48,048 nucleotides of DNA from Betaproteobacteria bacterium (GCA_025356395.1 JANXTA010000065.1:1-48048); one strand, 5' to 3'. Positions 1-8,427 are shown, counted from the first letter of the stretch. Program-made: numbers and translations. Notes: generated by a model not told the origin, from the sequence alone.

Positions 1-133
1 CCGGTGCCGCGCCGCCTCAAATCCGCTAAAATCGCGTACGTTTTTAGATCGGCGATCCGGTTCCCGCATCGCTCGACCTTTTCCCAGCGCGCGAAAATCT
101 CCGCGCCTCCCGAGCCCCGCACTCCTCGACGCC

Positions 134-1054
134 ATGATCCAAGGCAGCATCGTTGCGCTGGTCACCCCCATGCTTCCCGACGGCAGCCTGGATCTCGACG
201 CCTATCGTCGCCTGATTGACTGGCACGTGGCGGAAGGCACCGCCGCGATCGTCGCCGTCGGTACCACCGGCGAGTCGCCGACGGTGTCCGTCGACGAGCA
301 CTGCGCGCTGATCCGCGCGGCCGTCGAGCAATCCGCAGGCCGCATCCCGATCATCGCGGGTGCCGGCGGCAACTCGACCGCCGAAGCCATCGAACTCACG
401 CGCTTCGCGAAGTCGGTCGGAGCCGATGCCGTGCTGTCGGTCGTGCCCTACTACAACCGGCCGACGCAAGAAGGGCTGTACCGCCACTTCAAGGCGATCG
501 CCGAAGGCGCGGACATCCCGGTCATCCTCTACAACGTCCCCGGTCGCACGATGGCTGATCTGGCCAACGACACGGTCGTGCGCCTCGCGTCGGTGCCGGG
601 CATCGGCGGCATCAAGGACGCGACCGGCGACATCGGGCGCGGGATCGCGCTGATCGCCGCGTTGAAGTCAGCGGGCGCCATCGACTTCGCGGTCTACAGC
701 GGCGACGACGCGAGCGCGGTCGCGCTGATGCTGATGGGCGCTGACGGCAACATCTCCGTCAGCGCTAACATCGCCCCGCGCGCGCTCAGCCAGATGTGCA
801 AGGCGGCCATCGCGGGCGATGCGGTGGCAGCGCGCGACTGGCACGTCAAGACGCTGGCCCTGCATCGCGTGCAGGGTCTCGAATCGAACCCCACCGCGAC
901 CAAGTGGGCCCTGCATCACATGGGCCTGATCGACGCAGGCATCCGCCTGCCGCTGGTGCCGCTGTCGGCGATCTCGCAAGCCACGGTGCTCGACGCGCTT
1001 CGGCAGTCGGGGGCCCTGCAACAGACCGGCGTGATCGACCGACTCGCGGCTTGA
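134..1054 (+). CDS. dapA: 4-hydroxy-tetrahydrodipicolinate synthase DapA
   Basis: Condenses pyruvate with aspartate semialdehyde, the first committed step of diaminopimelate and lysine synthesis, in the cytosol. The 306-residue product is slightly longer than the usual 290-300. Family marks are visible: TTGESPT near residue 45, [12 protein letters not shown] near 102, the catalytic Tyr in YNVPGRT (Tyr133) and the Schiff-base Lys in GIKDATGD (Lys161). The ATG at 134 fits the conserved N-terminus ([13 protein letters not shown]). The gene sits directly upstream of bamC on the same strand, a known dapA-bamC arrangement, with a 67-base gap. The 133 bases to its left hold no convincing gene. Confidence 0.97.
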   Translation: MIQGSIVALVTPMLPDGSLDLDAYRRLIDWHVAEGTAAIVAVGTTGESPTVSVDEHCALIRAAVEQSAGRIPIIAGAGGNSTAEAIELTRFAKSVGADAVLSVVPYYNRPTQEGLYRHFKAIAEGADIPVILYNVPGRTMADLANDTVVRLASVPGIGGIKDATGDIGRGIALIAALKSAGAIDFAVYSGDDASAVALMLMGADGNISVSANIAPRALSQMCKAAIAGDAVAARDWHVKTLALHRVQGLESNPTATKWALHHMGLIDAGIRLPLVPLSAISQATVLDALRQSGALQQTGVIDRLAA

Positions 1055-1121
1055 GCGCGAGGCCAGCAGCCTCTGCTTCGTCGGCCTTCGCGGCCGGCCG
1101 GGACGATCGCATGATTCTCGA

Positions 1122-2306
1122 ATGGACTCCATGAAATCTCGAACTGCTTTTCCGATCCGCGTGACCTCGGCGACCACCCTCGCGTGTTCGGTGTTGCTGA
1201 TGACGATGCTCGGCGCGTGCACCTGGACCAGCGGCATGCTCGAGGGCGACAAGCTCGACTACAAGTCGCAGGCCACCGTGAAGGTCAGGTCGTTGGAAGT
1301 GCCGCCCGACCTGAAGTCGGCGCCGCGCGACGATCGCTTCGACATTCCGGGTGATCGCGGACCGGCGACCTTGTCGCAGTTCAACCAGCAGAAAAGCACC
1401 GCGCCCACCGTGACGGGCACCGAGGTCATTCCGGTGGTCAAGGACGCGCGTATGGAGCGGGCCGGCGGACAGCGCTGGCTGGTCGTCAACCTCAAGCCCG
1501 AGGAGGCGTGGCCGATCATCAAGCAGTTCTGGCAGGAGCAAGGCTTCCTGATCAAGACCGAGGCGCAGGACACAGGAATCATGGAGACTGACTGGGCCGA
1601 GAACCGCGCGAAGATTCCTCAGGACTTCATCCGCAACACGATCGGCAAGGTGCTGGACGGCCTCTACTCGACCGGCGAGCGCGACAAGTTCCGCACTCGC
1701 ATCGAGCGCACGCCGGACGGCGGCAGCGAGATCTACATCAGCCATCGCGGCGCCAAGGAAACACTCATCGGCGTGCAGAAGGACGGCACCGTGTGGGAGC
1801 CGCGCCCCTCCGATCCGGAACTCGAGGCCGAATTCCTGCGTCGCCTGCTGGTCCGCCTGGGCTCCGACAAGGAGCAGGCCAAGACCATCGTCGCCGCGGG
1901 CTACATCACGCCGGGTACCGCGCCGCCCGTGCGTTCGAAGCTGGTGGCTTCGGGCGGGGGCATCCAGGGCTACGTCGAACTCGACGATCCCTTCGATCGC
2001 GCCTGGCGCCGTGTGGGCCTCGCACTCGATCGGGTCGGCTTCACCGTCGAGGATCGCGATCGCAACCAGGGCCTCTACTTCGTGCGCTACGTCGATCCCA
2101 ATGCCGACGCCAAGGACAAGCCGGGCTTCCTGTCGCGCATCTTCACGTCGTCCGACGATCGGCTGAAGCAGGCCGCGCAATACCGCATCGCGGTGCGGAC
2201 GCAGGCGACCACGACGCGCATCACCGTGCAGGACAAGGATGGTGTGGCGGTCACCACCGATGTCGGTGGTCGCATCCTGGCGCTCGTCAACGAACAGCTG
2301 AAGTAA
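1122..2306 (+). CDS. bamC: Outer membrane assembly lipoprotein BamC
   Basis: Lipoprotein accessory subunit of the BAM complex that inserts beta-barrel proteins into the outer membrane. The N-terminus has a positively charged segment, a hydrophobic stretch and the lipobox LGAC with Cys33 as the lipidated residue. An extended DYKSQ-containing segment follows, then two helix-grip-like domains; the first contains RWLVVNLKPEEAWPIIKQFW (about residues 113-132) and the second GYVELDDPFDRAWRRVGLAL. At 394 residues it is longer than E. coli BamC (344) but in the range seen in Burkholderiales. An alternative start three codons downstream (ATG at 1131) cannot be excluded, because no strong Shine-Dalgarno sequence separates them. 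Position after dapA supports the call. Confidence 0.9.
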   Translation: MDSMKSRTAFPIRVTSATTLACSVLLMTMLGACTWTSGMLEGDKLDYKSQATVKVRSLEVPPDLKSAPRDDRFDIPGDRGPATLSQFNQQKSTAPTVTGTEVIPVVKDARMERAGGQRWLVVNLKPEEAWPIIKQFWQEQGFLIKTEAQDTGIMETDWAENRAKIPQDFIRNTIGKVLDGLYSTGERDKFRTRIERTPDGGSEIYISHRGAKETLIGVQKDGTVWEPRPSDPELEAEFLRRLLVRLGSDKEQAKTIVAAGYITPGTAPPVRSKLVASGGGIQGYVELDDPFDRAWRRVGLALDRVGFTVEDRDRNQGLYFVRYVDPNADAKDKPGFLSRIFTSSDDRLKQAAQYRIAVRTQATTTRITVQDKDGVAVTTDVGGRILALVNEQLK

Positions 2307-2322
2307 GAGGCGGACCGACCCC

Positions 2323-3147
2323 GTGCGATTCGCCTCGCTCGGCAGCGGCAGCGAAGGCAACGGACTGATCGTCGAGGCGGCGCCCGGAGACGGGCGCGAT
2401 CGACCGTGGCGCGTCATGGTCGATTGCGGCTTCGGCGTCCGGGCCGCCGAGGCGCGCCTGACGCGTCTCGGCATCGAGCCGTCGACGCTCGACGCCATTC
2501 TCGTAACCCACGAGCACGGCGACCACATCGGCGGCGTGTTCGCGCTGGCGCGACGCCACGGCCTCGCGGTGTGGGCCTCGCACGGCACGTTGCAGTCGGT
2601 GATGACGGAGCGCTTCCCCAACATCTCCGTCAACGTCTGTTCGGGCCACGCGCGCTTCTCGGTGGGACCCATCGTCGTCTCGCCTTTCCCCGTGCCTCAC
2701 GACGCCCGTGAGCCGACCCAGTTCGTATTCGACGACGGTCTTCACCGACTGGGATTGCTGACCGATACCGGTCGCGGCACTTCCCACATCGTCGACAGCC
2801 TGTCGGGCTGCGACGGTCTCGTGATGGAGTGCAACCACGATCCGGCGATGCTCGAAGTGTCGGACTATCCCTATGCGCTCAAGCGTCGCATCGGGGGCGA
2901 CTACGGTCATCTGTCGAACGAGGCGGCCGCCGAGATCGTCTCGCGGCTCGATCGCTCGAAGTTGCGGCACCTCGTTGCCGCGCATCTCAGCCGATCCAAC
3001 AACACGCCGGACCTCGCGCGCGCCGCGCTCGCATCGGCGACCGGTTGGGATGTCGGCCGCATCGCTGTGGCCGATCAGGACACGGGCATCGGCTGGATCG
3101 ACCTGTCCCGTGAGCTGCGGAAGACGGACGTAAAAAAGCCGGCGTAA
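2323..3147 (+). CDS. MBL-fold metallo-hydrolase (YycJ/WalJ-like)
   Basis: Metallo-beta-lactamase-fold hydrolase of 274 residues. The metal-binding motif THEHGDHIGG (about residues 62-71) and further His/Asp ligands (VPHDARE, LTDTG, AAHLSRSNN) are present, so it should be an active dinuclear metal enzyme. The N-terminus RFASLGSGSEGN is typical of the YycJ/WalJ-like group (single-domain MBL, possible exonuclease or RNA-processing role). Translation probably starts at GTG 2323, 16 bases after the bamC stop, because the conserved sequence begins at the next codon. Co-directional with dapA and bamC, and closed by a strong terminator whose loop contains its stop codon. The substrate is not known. 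Confidence 0.85.
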   Translation: MRFASLGSGSEGNGLIVEAAPGDGRDRPWRVMVDCGFGVRAAEARLTRLGIEPSTLDAILVTHEHGDHIGGVFALARRHGLAVWASHGTLQSVMTERFPNISVNVCSGHARFSVGPIVVSPFPVPHDAREPTQFVFDDGLHRLGLLTDTGRGTSHIVDSLSGCDGLVMECNHDPAMLEVSDYPYALKRRIGGDYGHLSNEAAAEIVSRLDRSKLRHLVAAHLSRSNNTPDLARAALASATGWDVGRIAVADQDTGIGWIDLSRELRKTDVKKPA

Positions 3148-3158
3148 GCCGGCTTTTT
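3133..3158. terminator. Bidirectional rho-independent terminator
   Basis: A perfect 11-bp inverted repeat (AAAAAGCCGGC / GCCGGCTTTTT) with a GTAA loop. It has a T-run on the plus strand and, because the repeat is symmetric, also on the minus strand. The stop codon of the MBL gene lies in the loop. It separates the plus-strand dapA-bamC-MBL unit from the convergent small lipoprotein gene. Confidence 0.92.
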
Positions 3159-3178
3159 CCTGGACCGTGAACCGGTGC

Positions 3179-3424
3179 TTACTTCTTGGTTTCTTCGGTC
3201 TTCGTGGTCGTCGTGCTGGTGCTGTCGGCAGGCGCCGGAGTAGCTGGGGTGGCATCGGCCGGCGGCGTGGCAGCCGGGGCCGGCGGCGGGCTAGCTGGTG
3301 CCATGGCCGGAGCCGGGGCCGGCGTCGTCGTCGTGGTGCTCGTGGAAGAAGTCGAATCTTCCTTCTTGCCGCAAGCGACCAGGGATATTGCCAGCAACGA
3401 TGCAACGAGCAGGGTCTTTTTCAT
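3179..3424 (-). CDS. Small Thr/Pro/Ala-rich lipoprotein
   Basis: An 81-residue product starting MKKTLLVASLLAISLVACGKK: a signal peptide with lipobox LVAC and Cys18 as the lipid anchor. The mature part is low complexity, made of Ser/Thr runs and Ala-Pro repeats ending in TKTEETKK, and looks like an extended, wall-spanning or disordered tether. The start at 3424 is chosen because a strong AGGAAGG lies just upstream and the signal peptide begins there; the longer open frame to 3511 adds an unlikely N-terminus. Convergent with the MBL gene and sharing its terminator. No enzymatic domain is visible. Many Burkholderiales carry similar unnamed small lipoproteins. Confidence 0.75.
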   Translation of the reverse strand: MKKTLLVASLLAISLVACGKKEDSTSSTSTTTTTPAPAPAMAPASPPPAPAATPPADATPATPAPADSTSTTTTKTEETKK

Positions 3425-3518
3425 GTTTGCCTTCCTAGGGGAGTTGATGAGTGAGCGCGTTCTTGGCGCCAGATACACGAGGCTTGTCCATGAAGCATTC
3501 GAATCACGCATCTGCTAA

Positions 3519-3524
3519 GTATAG
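3519..3524 (-). promoter_or_regulatory. Possible -10 box (TATACT) for the small lipoprotein
   Basis: On the minus strand TATACT lies about 95 bases before the lipoprotein start. A TTGCAC lies 14 bases further upstream, shorter than the ideal 16-18 spacing. Weak, sequence-only prediction. Confidence 0.3.
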
Positions 3525-3617
3525 AGGAGTGGCCCGGGTGCAAGGGTTCGGATGGACACCGATACGGCTATTTCCCCTTCTTGTGACAATTTGCGGGATT
3601 TCGCAAGTCTGGCGGGA

Positions 3618-4151
3618 TCACCCGAGGCCGATGGTGGTGGACATCAGCGTCGGCGACGATTCCTCCCACAGCGTTTCGAACTGATCGAGCCATGGTCTCG
3701 CCGCAGCCGGATCGAACTCTGCGGCGCCGCGAAGGTGGTTGCGATGGAAGCGCCGGACCAGCAACGACCGGTCAGCGATCAGCATCGAGCAGGTCTCACC
3801 GAAGCGCGCCGCCGCATGCGGCGGGACGAGTCGGCATTGGGCATTGACAGCATGGCCCTTGATGACCTGCATGAAGCGCGGGGCGTTCGTCGGGATGCGC
3901 TCCGTGTCGAGGGCCAGAAGACGCAGCTGGTTGGCCGCACTCTGTCGCAGGAAGGCCTGGAGCGCCGCAGTGAAGGTCGGCTCGGTGAGCGGCCAGTCCG
4001 CGAAGTCGCGATCGGCCATCCACACCTCGCGTTGCGCCCGTTCGAGCGCGTCCTGCAGGTGGCCGATGAAGGCGGCACGCGTGTCGAACGGCGTGCGCAC
4101 GAAGGTGCTGCTGGACGGATGCAGCTGCGGGTCCGAATCAGGATGAGCCAT
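3618..4151 (-). CDS. Conserved hypothetical protein overlapping the RoxA-type cupin gene
   Basis: A 177-residue soluble protein that I cannot assign to a named family. It begins MAHPDSDPQLH; visible features are an acidic/aromatic stretch (REVWMADRDFADWPL), a hydrophobic LRLLALDTER segment and a C-terminal RSLLVRRFHRNHLRG region. The layout faintly resembles a phospholipase D-like or nucleotidyl-binding fold, but no HKD catalytic motif is seen. The start at 4151 follows GGAGGA at good spacing and overlaps the upstream cupin gene by 14 bases, so the two are probably translationally coupled. This suggests a role linked to the ribosomal oxygenase, but no function can be given. Confidence 0.7.
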   Translation of the reverse strand: MAHPDSDPQLHPSSSTFVRTPFDTRAAFIGHLQDALERAQREVWMADRDFADWPLTEPTFTAALQAFLRQSAANQLRLLALDTERIPTNAPRFMQVIKGHAVNAQCRLVPPHAAARFGETCSMLIADRSLLVRRFHRNHLRGAAEFDPAAARPWLDQFETLWEESSPTLMSTTIGLG

Positions 4152-5313
4152 CGATGGGTCCTCCAGCGACATGGATCCAGCCGTCGCTCCACCAGGTGTG
4201 GAGCAGGGCGCGTGCTTGCGGGTCTTCAAGCATCGACGTGGCGGTGGACGCGTCGACCCGGCGGCGATCGGCGAGTAGCCTGAACGCGGCGCGACAAGCC
4301 GTCGGCAATGCGAAGGCCTCGCCGACGATGTAGCCGTTGCGGCCGCGATGCAGCAGCGTCGCGCGCAGGTCGAGCGCCAGGCCGTGCTTCGATGCCCGCT
4401 GGATGAAGGCGCCCATCGACCGGGGTGGGGGCGGATCGAAGGTCACGTGAGCCTTCGGCTCGCTGAAATGGCGACCGACGAACGACTCGATGTCGCGCGT
4501 CGTCCAGCGGATCGCCGCGAGTCGTTGCTCAATCGCGGCCAGCATGCAAGGGTCGATCGCGCCGGGTGACCGGCTCGGCGCGCGGCCGGCGTCGACGTGC
4601 CGACCGTCGGGCCAGGAACGCTCGGCCATCGTGAACAAGAATTCCTGGCTCATCGCGTTCCACGACGGCGCCCGGAAGCCGATCGAGGCGGTCGTGCACG
4701 CCCCGATGGCCGTGCCTTCGTGCGCGCAGGAGGGCGGCAGGTACAGCATGTCGCCCGGCTCGAGCACGGCCTCGTCGGTCGCCTCGAAGTGCTTGAGCAG
4801 TTTCAGCGGCACGTCGTCGACCAGCATGCGGTCGCGGGTCGACGTGGAGCGCCGGTCACGCCAGCGCCAGCGTCTGCGGCCCTCCACCTGCAGCAGGAAA
4901 ACGTCATAGGAATCCAGATGCGGACCGACGCCGCCGCCCTCGGTTGCGTAGCTCATCATCAGGTCGTCGAGACGCATCGTCGAAACGAAGTCGAAGCGCC
5001 GCATCAACGCATCGGCAGCGCGATCGTGCAGGTTCACGCCCTGCACCAGCAGCGTCCAGTCGCGCTTCCGTCGCGGCAGGCGATCGAAAGGACCGTGCTC
5101 CATCGCCCAGCGTCCATCGAAGGCGGTGACCAGCCGCGACTCGACGTCGTCGCGCGATGCGAGCTCGGCCAGCGCAGCCCCGTCGGGCAAGGCGCTCGGA
5201 TCGGAGACAGCCGCGCGGATCAGCAACGGCTTGCGTTGCCAGTACGTGGCCAGGAAAGCGGCCGGTGACAGGCCGCCTAGCAGATGGGGATCGTGGGCAG
5301 GGCTTCTGGACAT
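4138..5313 (-). CDS. roxA: RoxA/YcfD-type JmjC ribosomal oxygenase (cupin)
   Basis: Fe(II)/2-oxoglutarate oxygenase of the family that hydroxylates an arginine of ribosomal protein L16. The N-terminus LGGLSPAAFLATYWQRKPLL matches the family opening. The facial triad is visible: His and Asp in GGGVGPHLDSYDVFLLQ, and the third His in YLPPSCAHEGTAIG. GRRRWRWR after the HxD motif is also typical. The C-terminus carries the winged-helix-like dimerisation region with PHxGRNGYIVGEAF-like sequence. About 391 residues from the start at 5313, close to the family size. The start is uncertain: 5334 is also possible, and neither has a clear ribosome binding site. Followed by an overlapping hypothetical gene. 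Confidence 0.85.
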   Translation of the reverse strand: MSRSPAHDPHLLGGLSPAAFLATYWQRKPLLIRAAVSDPSALPDGAALAELASRDDVESRLVTAFDGRWAMEHGPFDRLPRRKRDWTLLVQGVNLHDRAADALMRRFDFVSTMRLDDLMMSYATEGGGVGPHLDSYDVFLLQVEGRRRWRWRDRRSTSTRDRMLVDDVPLKLLKHFEATDEAVLEPGDMLYLPPSCAHEGTAIGACTTASIGFRAPSWNAMSQEFLFTMAERSWPDGRHVDAGRAPSRSPGAIDPCMLAAIEQRLAAIRWTTRDIESFVGRHFSEPKAHVTFDPPPPRSMGAFIQRASKHGLALDLRATLLHRGRNGYIVGEAFALPTACRAAFRLLADRRRVDASTATSMLEDPQARALLHTWWSDGWIHVAGGPIDGSS

Positions 5314-5349
5314 GGACCCGGATGGTAGTCGCATGACCCGATTTCGACC

Positions 5350-5377
5350 TTGGCGCAGCGCGGCCACTGCGTATAAT
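5350..5377 (+). promoter_or_regulatory. Predicted sigma70 promoter for slyD
   Basis: A consensus -10 TATAAT at 5372-5377 is preceded by TTGGCG at 5350-5355 with a 16-bp spacer. It lies 40 bases before the slyD ATG and is the best-looking sigma70 -10 box I found in the window. Confidence 0.7.
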
Positions 5378-5417
5378 ACTGCGCTCTTTACCGAACGAGC
5401 CGCCGGCCCCCACTCCC

Positions 5418-5954
5418 ATGAAAATCGCCAAGAACAGCGTCGTCACGCTCAAGTACCGGCTCACCGATGCACAAGGCGAGTTCATCGAAGAGACCGAAGA
5501 GCCGGTCGAGTACCTGCACGGCGGCTACGACGGCATCTTCCCCAAGGTCGAGGAAGCGCTCGAAGGCCAGGAGCCCGGCTTCACCACGGCGATGCAGCTC
5601 GAGCCGCAGGACGCGTTCGGCGAGTACGACGCCGATCAGGTACGGGTCGAGGCACGTTCCAAGTTTCCTGAGCCGCTCGAAGTCGGCATGCGCTTCGAAG
5701 GCGTTCCCGAAGACGAAGAGGAAGACCCCGAGATCCTCACGATCACCGACCTGACCACCGATACGGTCGTACTCGATGCGAATCACCCGCTGGCCGGCAT
5801 CGCATTGCGCTTCTCGTGCGAGATCCTCGAGGTGCGCATGGCCAGCGACGAAGAGGTCGTGCATGGCCACGCGCATGGCGCGCACTCGCACGACGACCAC
5901 GATCATGACCACGACGGCCATGATCACGACCACGACGGCAAGCACCTGCACTGA
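5418..5954 (+). CDS. slyD: FKBP-type peptidyl-prolyl isomerase SlyD
   Basis: Cytosolic prolyl isomerase and metallochaperone. The 178-residue protein begins MKIAKNSVVTLKYRLTDAQG, continues with FKBP elements (EPVEYLHGGYDGIFPKVEEA) and contains the insert-in-flap chaperone domain (residues about 70-125). The last 30 or so residues are a His/Asp tail with repeated DHDHDHDG units, expected to bind Ni(II) and other divalent metals, as in E. coli SlyD, where the tail feeds nickel to hydrogenase. Preceded by a consensus promoter. No hydrogenase or urease gene is in the window. Followed by a short lipoprotein gene on the same strand. Confidence 0.95.
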   Translation: MKIAKNSVVTLKYRLTDAQGEFIEETEEPVEYLHGGYDGIFPKVEEALEGQEPGFTTAMQLEPQDAFGEYDADQVRVEARSKFPEPLEVGMRFEGVPEDEEEDPEILTITDLTTDTVVLDANHPLAGIALRFSCEILEVRMASDEEVVHGHAHGAHSHDDHDHDHDGHDHDHDGKHLH

Positions 5955-6121
5955 TCGCCGACGCTCGCGCGCCGTGTAACGACACGTAAGCCGTGTGAGC
6001 GGACCGGACTGGATCGTCGGACCGGTCCCCGATCCAGACACCTTCGGTAACAATCGGCCCGCCGCTCCCGTCGTCCATCCGTCGTTCTCCCCGTTGAGTG
6101 GTCACCAACTCGGAGGTCACC

Positions 6122-6277
6122 ATGAAATCGATAGTCCTTGCGGTCCTGATTGCAACCCTGGCCGGTTGCGCCGTCGTCCCCATCGGCCCGCCGGTCTATA
6201 TCGGCGTTCATGCTCACGACGGCTACGGATATGGCGGCGGCGGCTATTACGGCGGTCGCGGCTACTGGGGTCGCTGA
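6122..6277 (+). CDS. Small Gly/Tyr-rich lipoprotein (51 aa)
   Basis: A short gene missed by a 60-residue cutoff. It starts with ATG at 6122 behind GGAGG (6111-6115) and encodes 51 residues. MKSIVLAVLIATLAGCAV is a signal peptide with lipobox LAGC (Cys17); the rest reads VPIGPPVYIGVHAHDGYG and then a Gly/Tyr-rich end. A strong terminator follows 12 bases after the stop. Signal peptide, ribosome binding site and terminator together make it a real gene. The composition resembles small envelope lipoproteins of the YXG-rich type with no known function. Confidence 0.8.
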   Translation: MKSIVLAVLIATLAGCAVVPIGPPVYIGVHAHDGYGYGGGGYYGGRGYWGR

Positions 6278-6289
6278 GCCCGAATGAGA

Positions 6290-6316
6290 ACGGGCGGCCG
6301 AAGCCGCCCGTCTTTT
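6290..6316 (+). terminator. Rho-independent terminator after the small lipoprotein
   Basis: An 8-bp perfect stem ACGGGCGG / CCGCCCGT with a CCGAAG loop, followed by CTTTTC. It ends the slyD-side transcript and stands between it and the convergent esterase gene. Confidence 0.85.
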
Positions 6317-6330
6317 CGATCGGTTAAGGC

Positions 6331-7116
6331 TCAGGCCTTCGCAGCCCTCGGATAGATGATCGACCGGACGCCGCTGCGATCGAAAGGCTTCCACGCGCCC
6401 TGGGGTTGCGACAGCCGGTCCGCCACGGCATACAGCACCGCGGGGTTGACGCCGAGGCCGAGATGGCTCGCGTACACCTCGATGTTTTCCGAGGTCGGCG
6501 TCTCGACGTCGATGCTCGAAGGCCAGGCCACGATTCCGTCGGTCTTGCTGTAGATCGACGTGGTCGGCATGGCCAGCGCACCACGCAGACGCTCGTGGGC
6601 TTGCGGGTCGTCGGACTTCTGGCCGCTGGCCCATTCGTACACGCGCCATGCGTTGGTCGAGCGCGGCGATCCGGCGAACGGGCTGCCCAGCGTGATCACG
6701 CTGCGCACCGCCTCCGGGTTGTGCTTGCCGAGCACGCGCGCGTACAGGCCGCCGAGGCTCCATCCCACGATGCTCACCTTCGCCCCGTGCTGCTGGTTCA
6801 GCGCGTCGAGTCGTTCGAACAGGGCTTTCTCCACACCCTCGCGCAGGCCGAGGTTGCGACCGAGCTTCCAGCCGTGCACGTAGTAGCCGCGTTCGCGCAG
6901 GAAGCGCCGCAGCACGCGCGTCGACAGATCGCTCGCCACCAGTCCCGGCAGCACGAGCACGGGATGCCCGTCGCCCTTCGGCGCCATCGACAGCAGCGGC
7001 CAGATCGACATCGTCGCGCCCAGTTCCCACAACGCGCGGCCTTCGAGCAGTTGCAGCAATCGCGACGGCGGCGTGATCGATCGGTCGGGCATGGCATCTC
7101 GAGTCATCGTGTTCAT
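6331..7116 (-). CDS. Alpha/beta hydrolase (esterase/lipase-like)
   Basis: A 261-residue serine hydrolase. The nucleophile elbow is GWSLGG (about residues 117-122), preceded by an oxyanion-loop-like VLVLPGLVASD segment; the acid and His are likely in SKTDGIVAW and YASHLGLG. The VLPGL...ASDLSTRVLRRFLRERGY opening and length resemble the PGAP1/lipase-like esterases often annotated simply as alpha/beta hydrolase. No signal peptide, so probably cytosolic. A TetR gene and phasin genes lie upstream on the same strand. A link to polyester or triacylglycerol turnover is possible but only inferred. The start is the first ATG of the frame; an internal ATG at residue 9 is an alternative. Confidence 0.8.
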   Translation of the reverse strand: MNTMTRDAMPDRSITPPSRLLQLLEGRALWELGATMSIWPLLSMAPKGDGHPVLVLPGLVASDLSTRVLRRFLRERGYYVHGWKLGRNLGLREGVEKALFERLDALNQQHGAKVSIVGWSLGGLYARVLGKHNPEAVRSVITLGSPFAGSPRSTNAWRVYEWASGQKSDDPQAHERLRGALAMPTTSIYSKTDGIVAWPSSIDVETPTSENIEVYASHLGLGVNPAVLYAVADRLSQPQGAWKPFDRSGVRSIIYPRAAKA

Positions 7117-7192
7117 GGTGTTCTTTCCTTCGTCGTTTTGTCGACCGGACGACCTGCGTCCCGTCTGTTGTACCGGTATCGTAGCCGCAGCA

Positions 7193-7825
7193 TCAACCCA
7201 GATACTTGCCGCGCAGGTAATTCAGATAATCGCGCGCTTCGCCTACGACGTAGGGTGACAGCAGGGTCAGCGTGTAGTACGCGGCGAAACCCGGCCCGGC
7301 ATGCTTGCTGCGCGCATTGCGGGGCGTCAATCGGGTGAACGAGAACCAGCAGGTGGTGGTGAAGACCATCTGCAGGGCCAGCATCTCGATGTCTTCGATC
7401 GATGCCTTCAGCACGCCCGCCGCGGCCAATCGTGCGCAGAGTTCGCGCGACGCGATCAGGTTGGCCATGACCAGCGTCTGCGCCGGCTCCTCGAGCTCCG
7501 GGTACTCGTGCAGCAGGAACGCAATGTCGCGATAGACGAAGCGGAACGCGTCGATCGCCTCGAAGGTCATGTGCAGGGTCAGCCAGACGTCGTCGATCGC
7601 CGAGACGCCAGTAGCGGCTTCGAGACAGGGCGCGATGCGGCCCTCGAAGCGCCGGAACAGCCACGTGACGATCTGCTGCTTGGTCTTGAAGTGATAGTGC
7701 AGGTTGCCCGGACTGATGTCCGTCTCGGTCGCGATGCGATGCGTCGAGACGGCAGCCATGCCTTCGCGATTGAACAGCTCGAGGCTGACTTCGAGGATGC
7801 GATCGCGGGTGCTCGTGCCGGCCAT
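7193..7825 (-). CDS. TetR/AcrR family transcriptional regulator
   Basis: A 210-residue one-component repressor. The N-terminal HTH is clear: STRDRILEVSLELFNREGMA, then STHRIATETDISPGNLHYHF (recognition helix region, residues about 26-46). The C-terminal ligand domain is of the kind annotated TetR with DUF-type C-terminus in beta- and gammaproteobacteria, ending in DYLNYLRGKYLG. Two phasin-type genes lie upstream on the same strand (27 bases from the nearest) and an esterase lies downstream, so granule or fatty-acid metabolism genes are the likely targets. Ligand not known. Confidence 0.88.
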   Translation of the reverse strand: MAGTSTRDRILEVSLELFNREGMAAVSTHRIATETDISPGNLHYHFKTKQQIVTWLFRRFEGRIAPCLEAATGVSAIDDVWLTLHMTFEAIDAFRFVYRDIAFLLHEYPELEEPAQTLVMANLIASRELCARLAAAGVLKASIEDIEMLALQMVFTTTCWFSFTRLTPRNARSKHAGPGFAAYYTLTLLSPYVVGEARDYLNYLRGKYLG

Positions 7826-7852
7826 GATCGATCGCGGCGTGGCGTTCGGTCC

Positions 7853-8293
7853 TCAGCGCTTCCGCGACTGGGCTTCGAGCCGGGCGACGGTCTCGCGCAG
7901 CTGCTCGACCTCCGCTTGCAACGCCGCGAACGCCTGCGCCGTCGGAAGGCCGATGTGCTCCATGGCCTTCGCCACGCGCTGGTCGAACACGTCCTCGAAT
8001 TTCTTGAAGCCGAACGGGTCCAGCGTCGTCGCGGCCGTGGGTGTCGCGGCCTTCTCCGCATCCCGCCGCTGGCCGAGGCCGAGCAGGGATTCAAACACGC
8101 GGCTCTGTCGCGCGACCGCTTCCTCGTGCGCGTTGGTCAGTGCCTTGATGCCGGCCGAGAGGATGTTCTTGGAGGCGCGCGGCGCCGTGGTCTCCGTGGC
8201 TTGCGGGATCGTCTTGGAGACGACCTTCGAGGCCGTCTTCCCGCGCGCGGCCGTCGATCGGGATGGTGCACTCTTGACGATGGGTTTGCTCAT
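7853..8293 (-). CDS. PhaF/PhaI-type phasin (PHA granule-associated protein)
   Basis: A 146-residue protein with a basic, Ala/Ser/Thr/Lys-rich N-terminal 40 residues, a middle amphipathic helix region and a C-terminal coiled coil. The segment FDQRVAKAMEHIGLPTAQAF followed by an ALQAEVEQLRETVARLEAQ heptad pattern is the signature of poly(hydroxyalkanoate) granule-associated proteins of the PhaF/PhaI family. It should coat PHA granules, and the basic part may bind DNA. Next to a second phasin-like gene and a TetR regulator. No PHA synthase is in the window. The basic region is N-terminal, unlike P. putida PhaF, where it is C-terminal. Confidence 0.7.
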   Translation of the reverse strand: MSKPIVKSAPSRSTAARGKTASKVVSKTIPQATETTAPRASKNILSAGIKALTNAHEEAVARQSRVFESLLGLGQRRDAEKAATPTAATTLDPFGFKKFEDVFDQRVAKAMEHIGLPTAQAFAALQAEVEQLRETVARLEAQSRKR

Positions 8294-8325
8294 GCCGCTC
8301 TCCTGCAGGCCAGGGCGATAACGAA

Positions 8326-8362
8326 CAAGGCCGGCGATCGAGTCCCTCGATCACCGGCCTTG
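8326..8362 (-). terminator. Long hairpin between the two phasin genes
   Basis: A 17-bp inverted repeat with one mismatch (CAAGGCCGGCGATCGAG / CTCGATCACCGGCCTTG) around a TCC loop. It lies downstream of the 8428-8964 gene. The minus-strand tail (TTCGTTATC) is only weakly T-rich, so it may attenuate rather than fully terminate. Confidence 0.6.
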
Positions 8363-8427
8363 CAACGTCGTCGAATGTATCACCACGGGTAGCCGGACCC
8401 ATGCGGTCCGGCATCGCGTGAGGAAGA

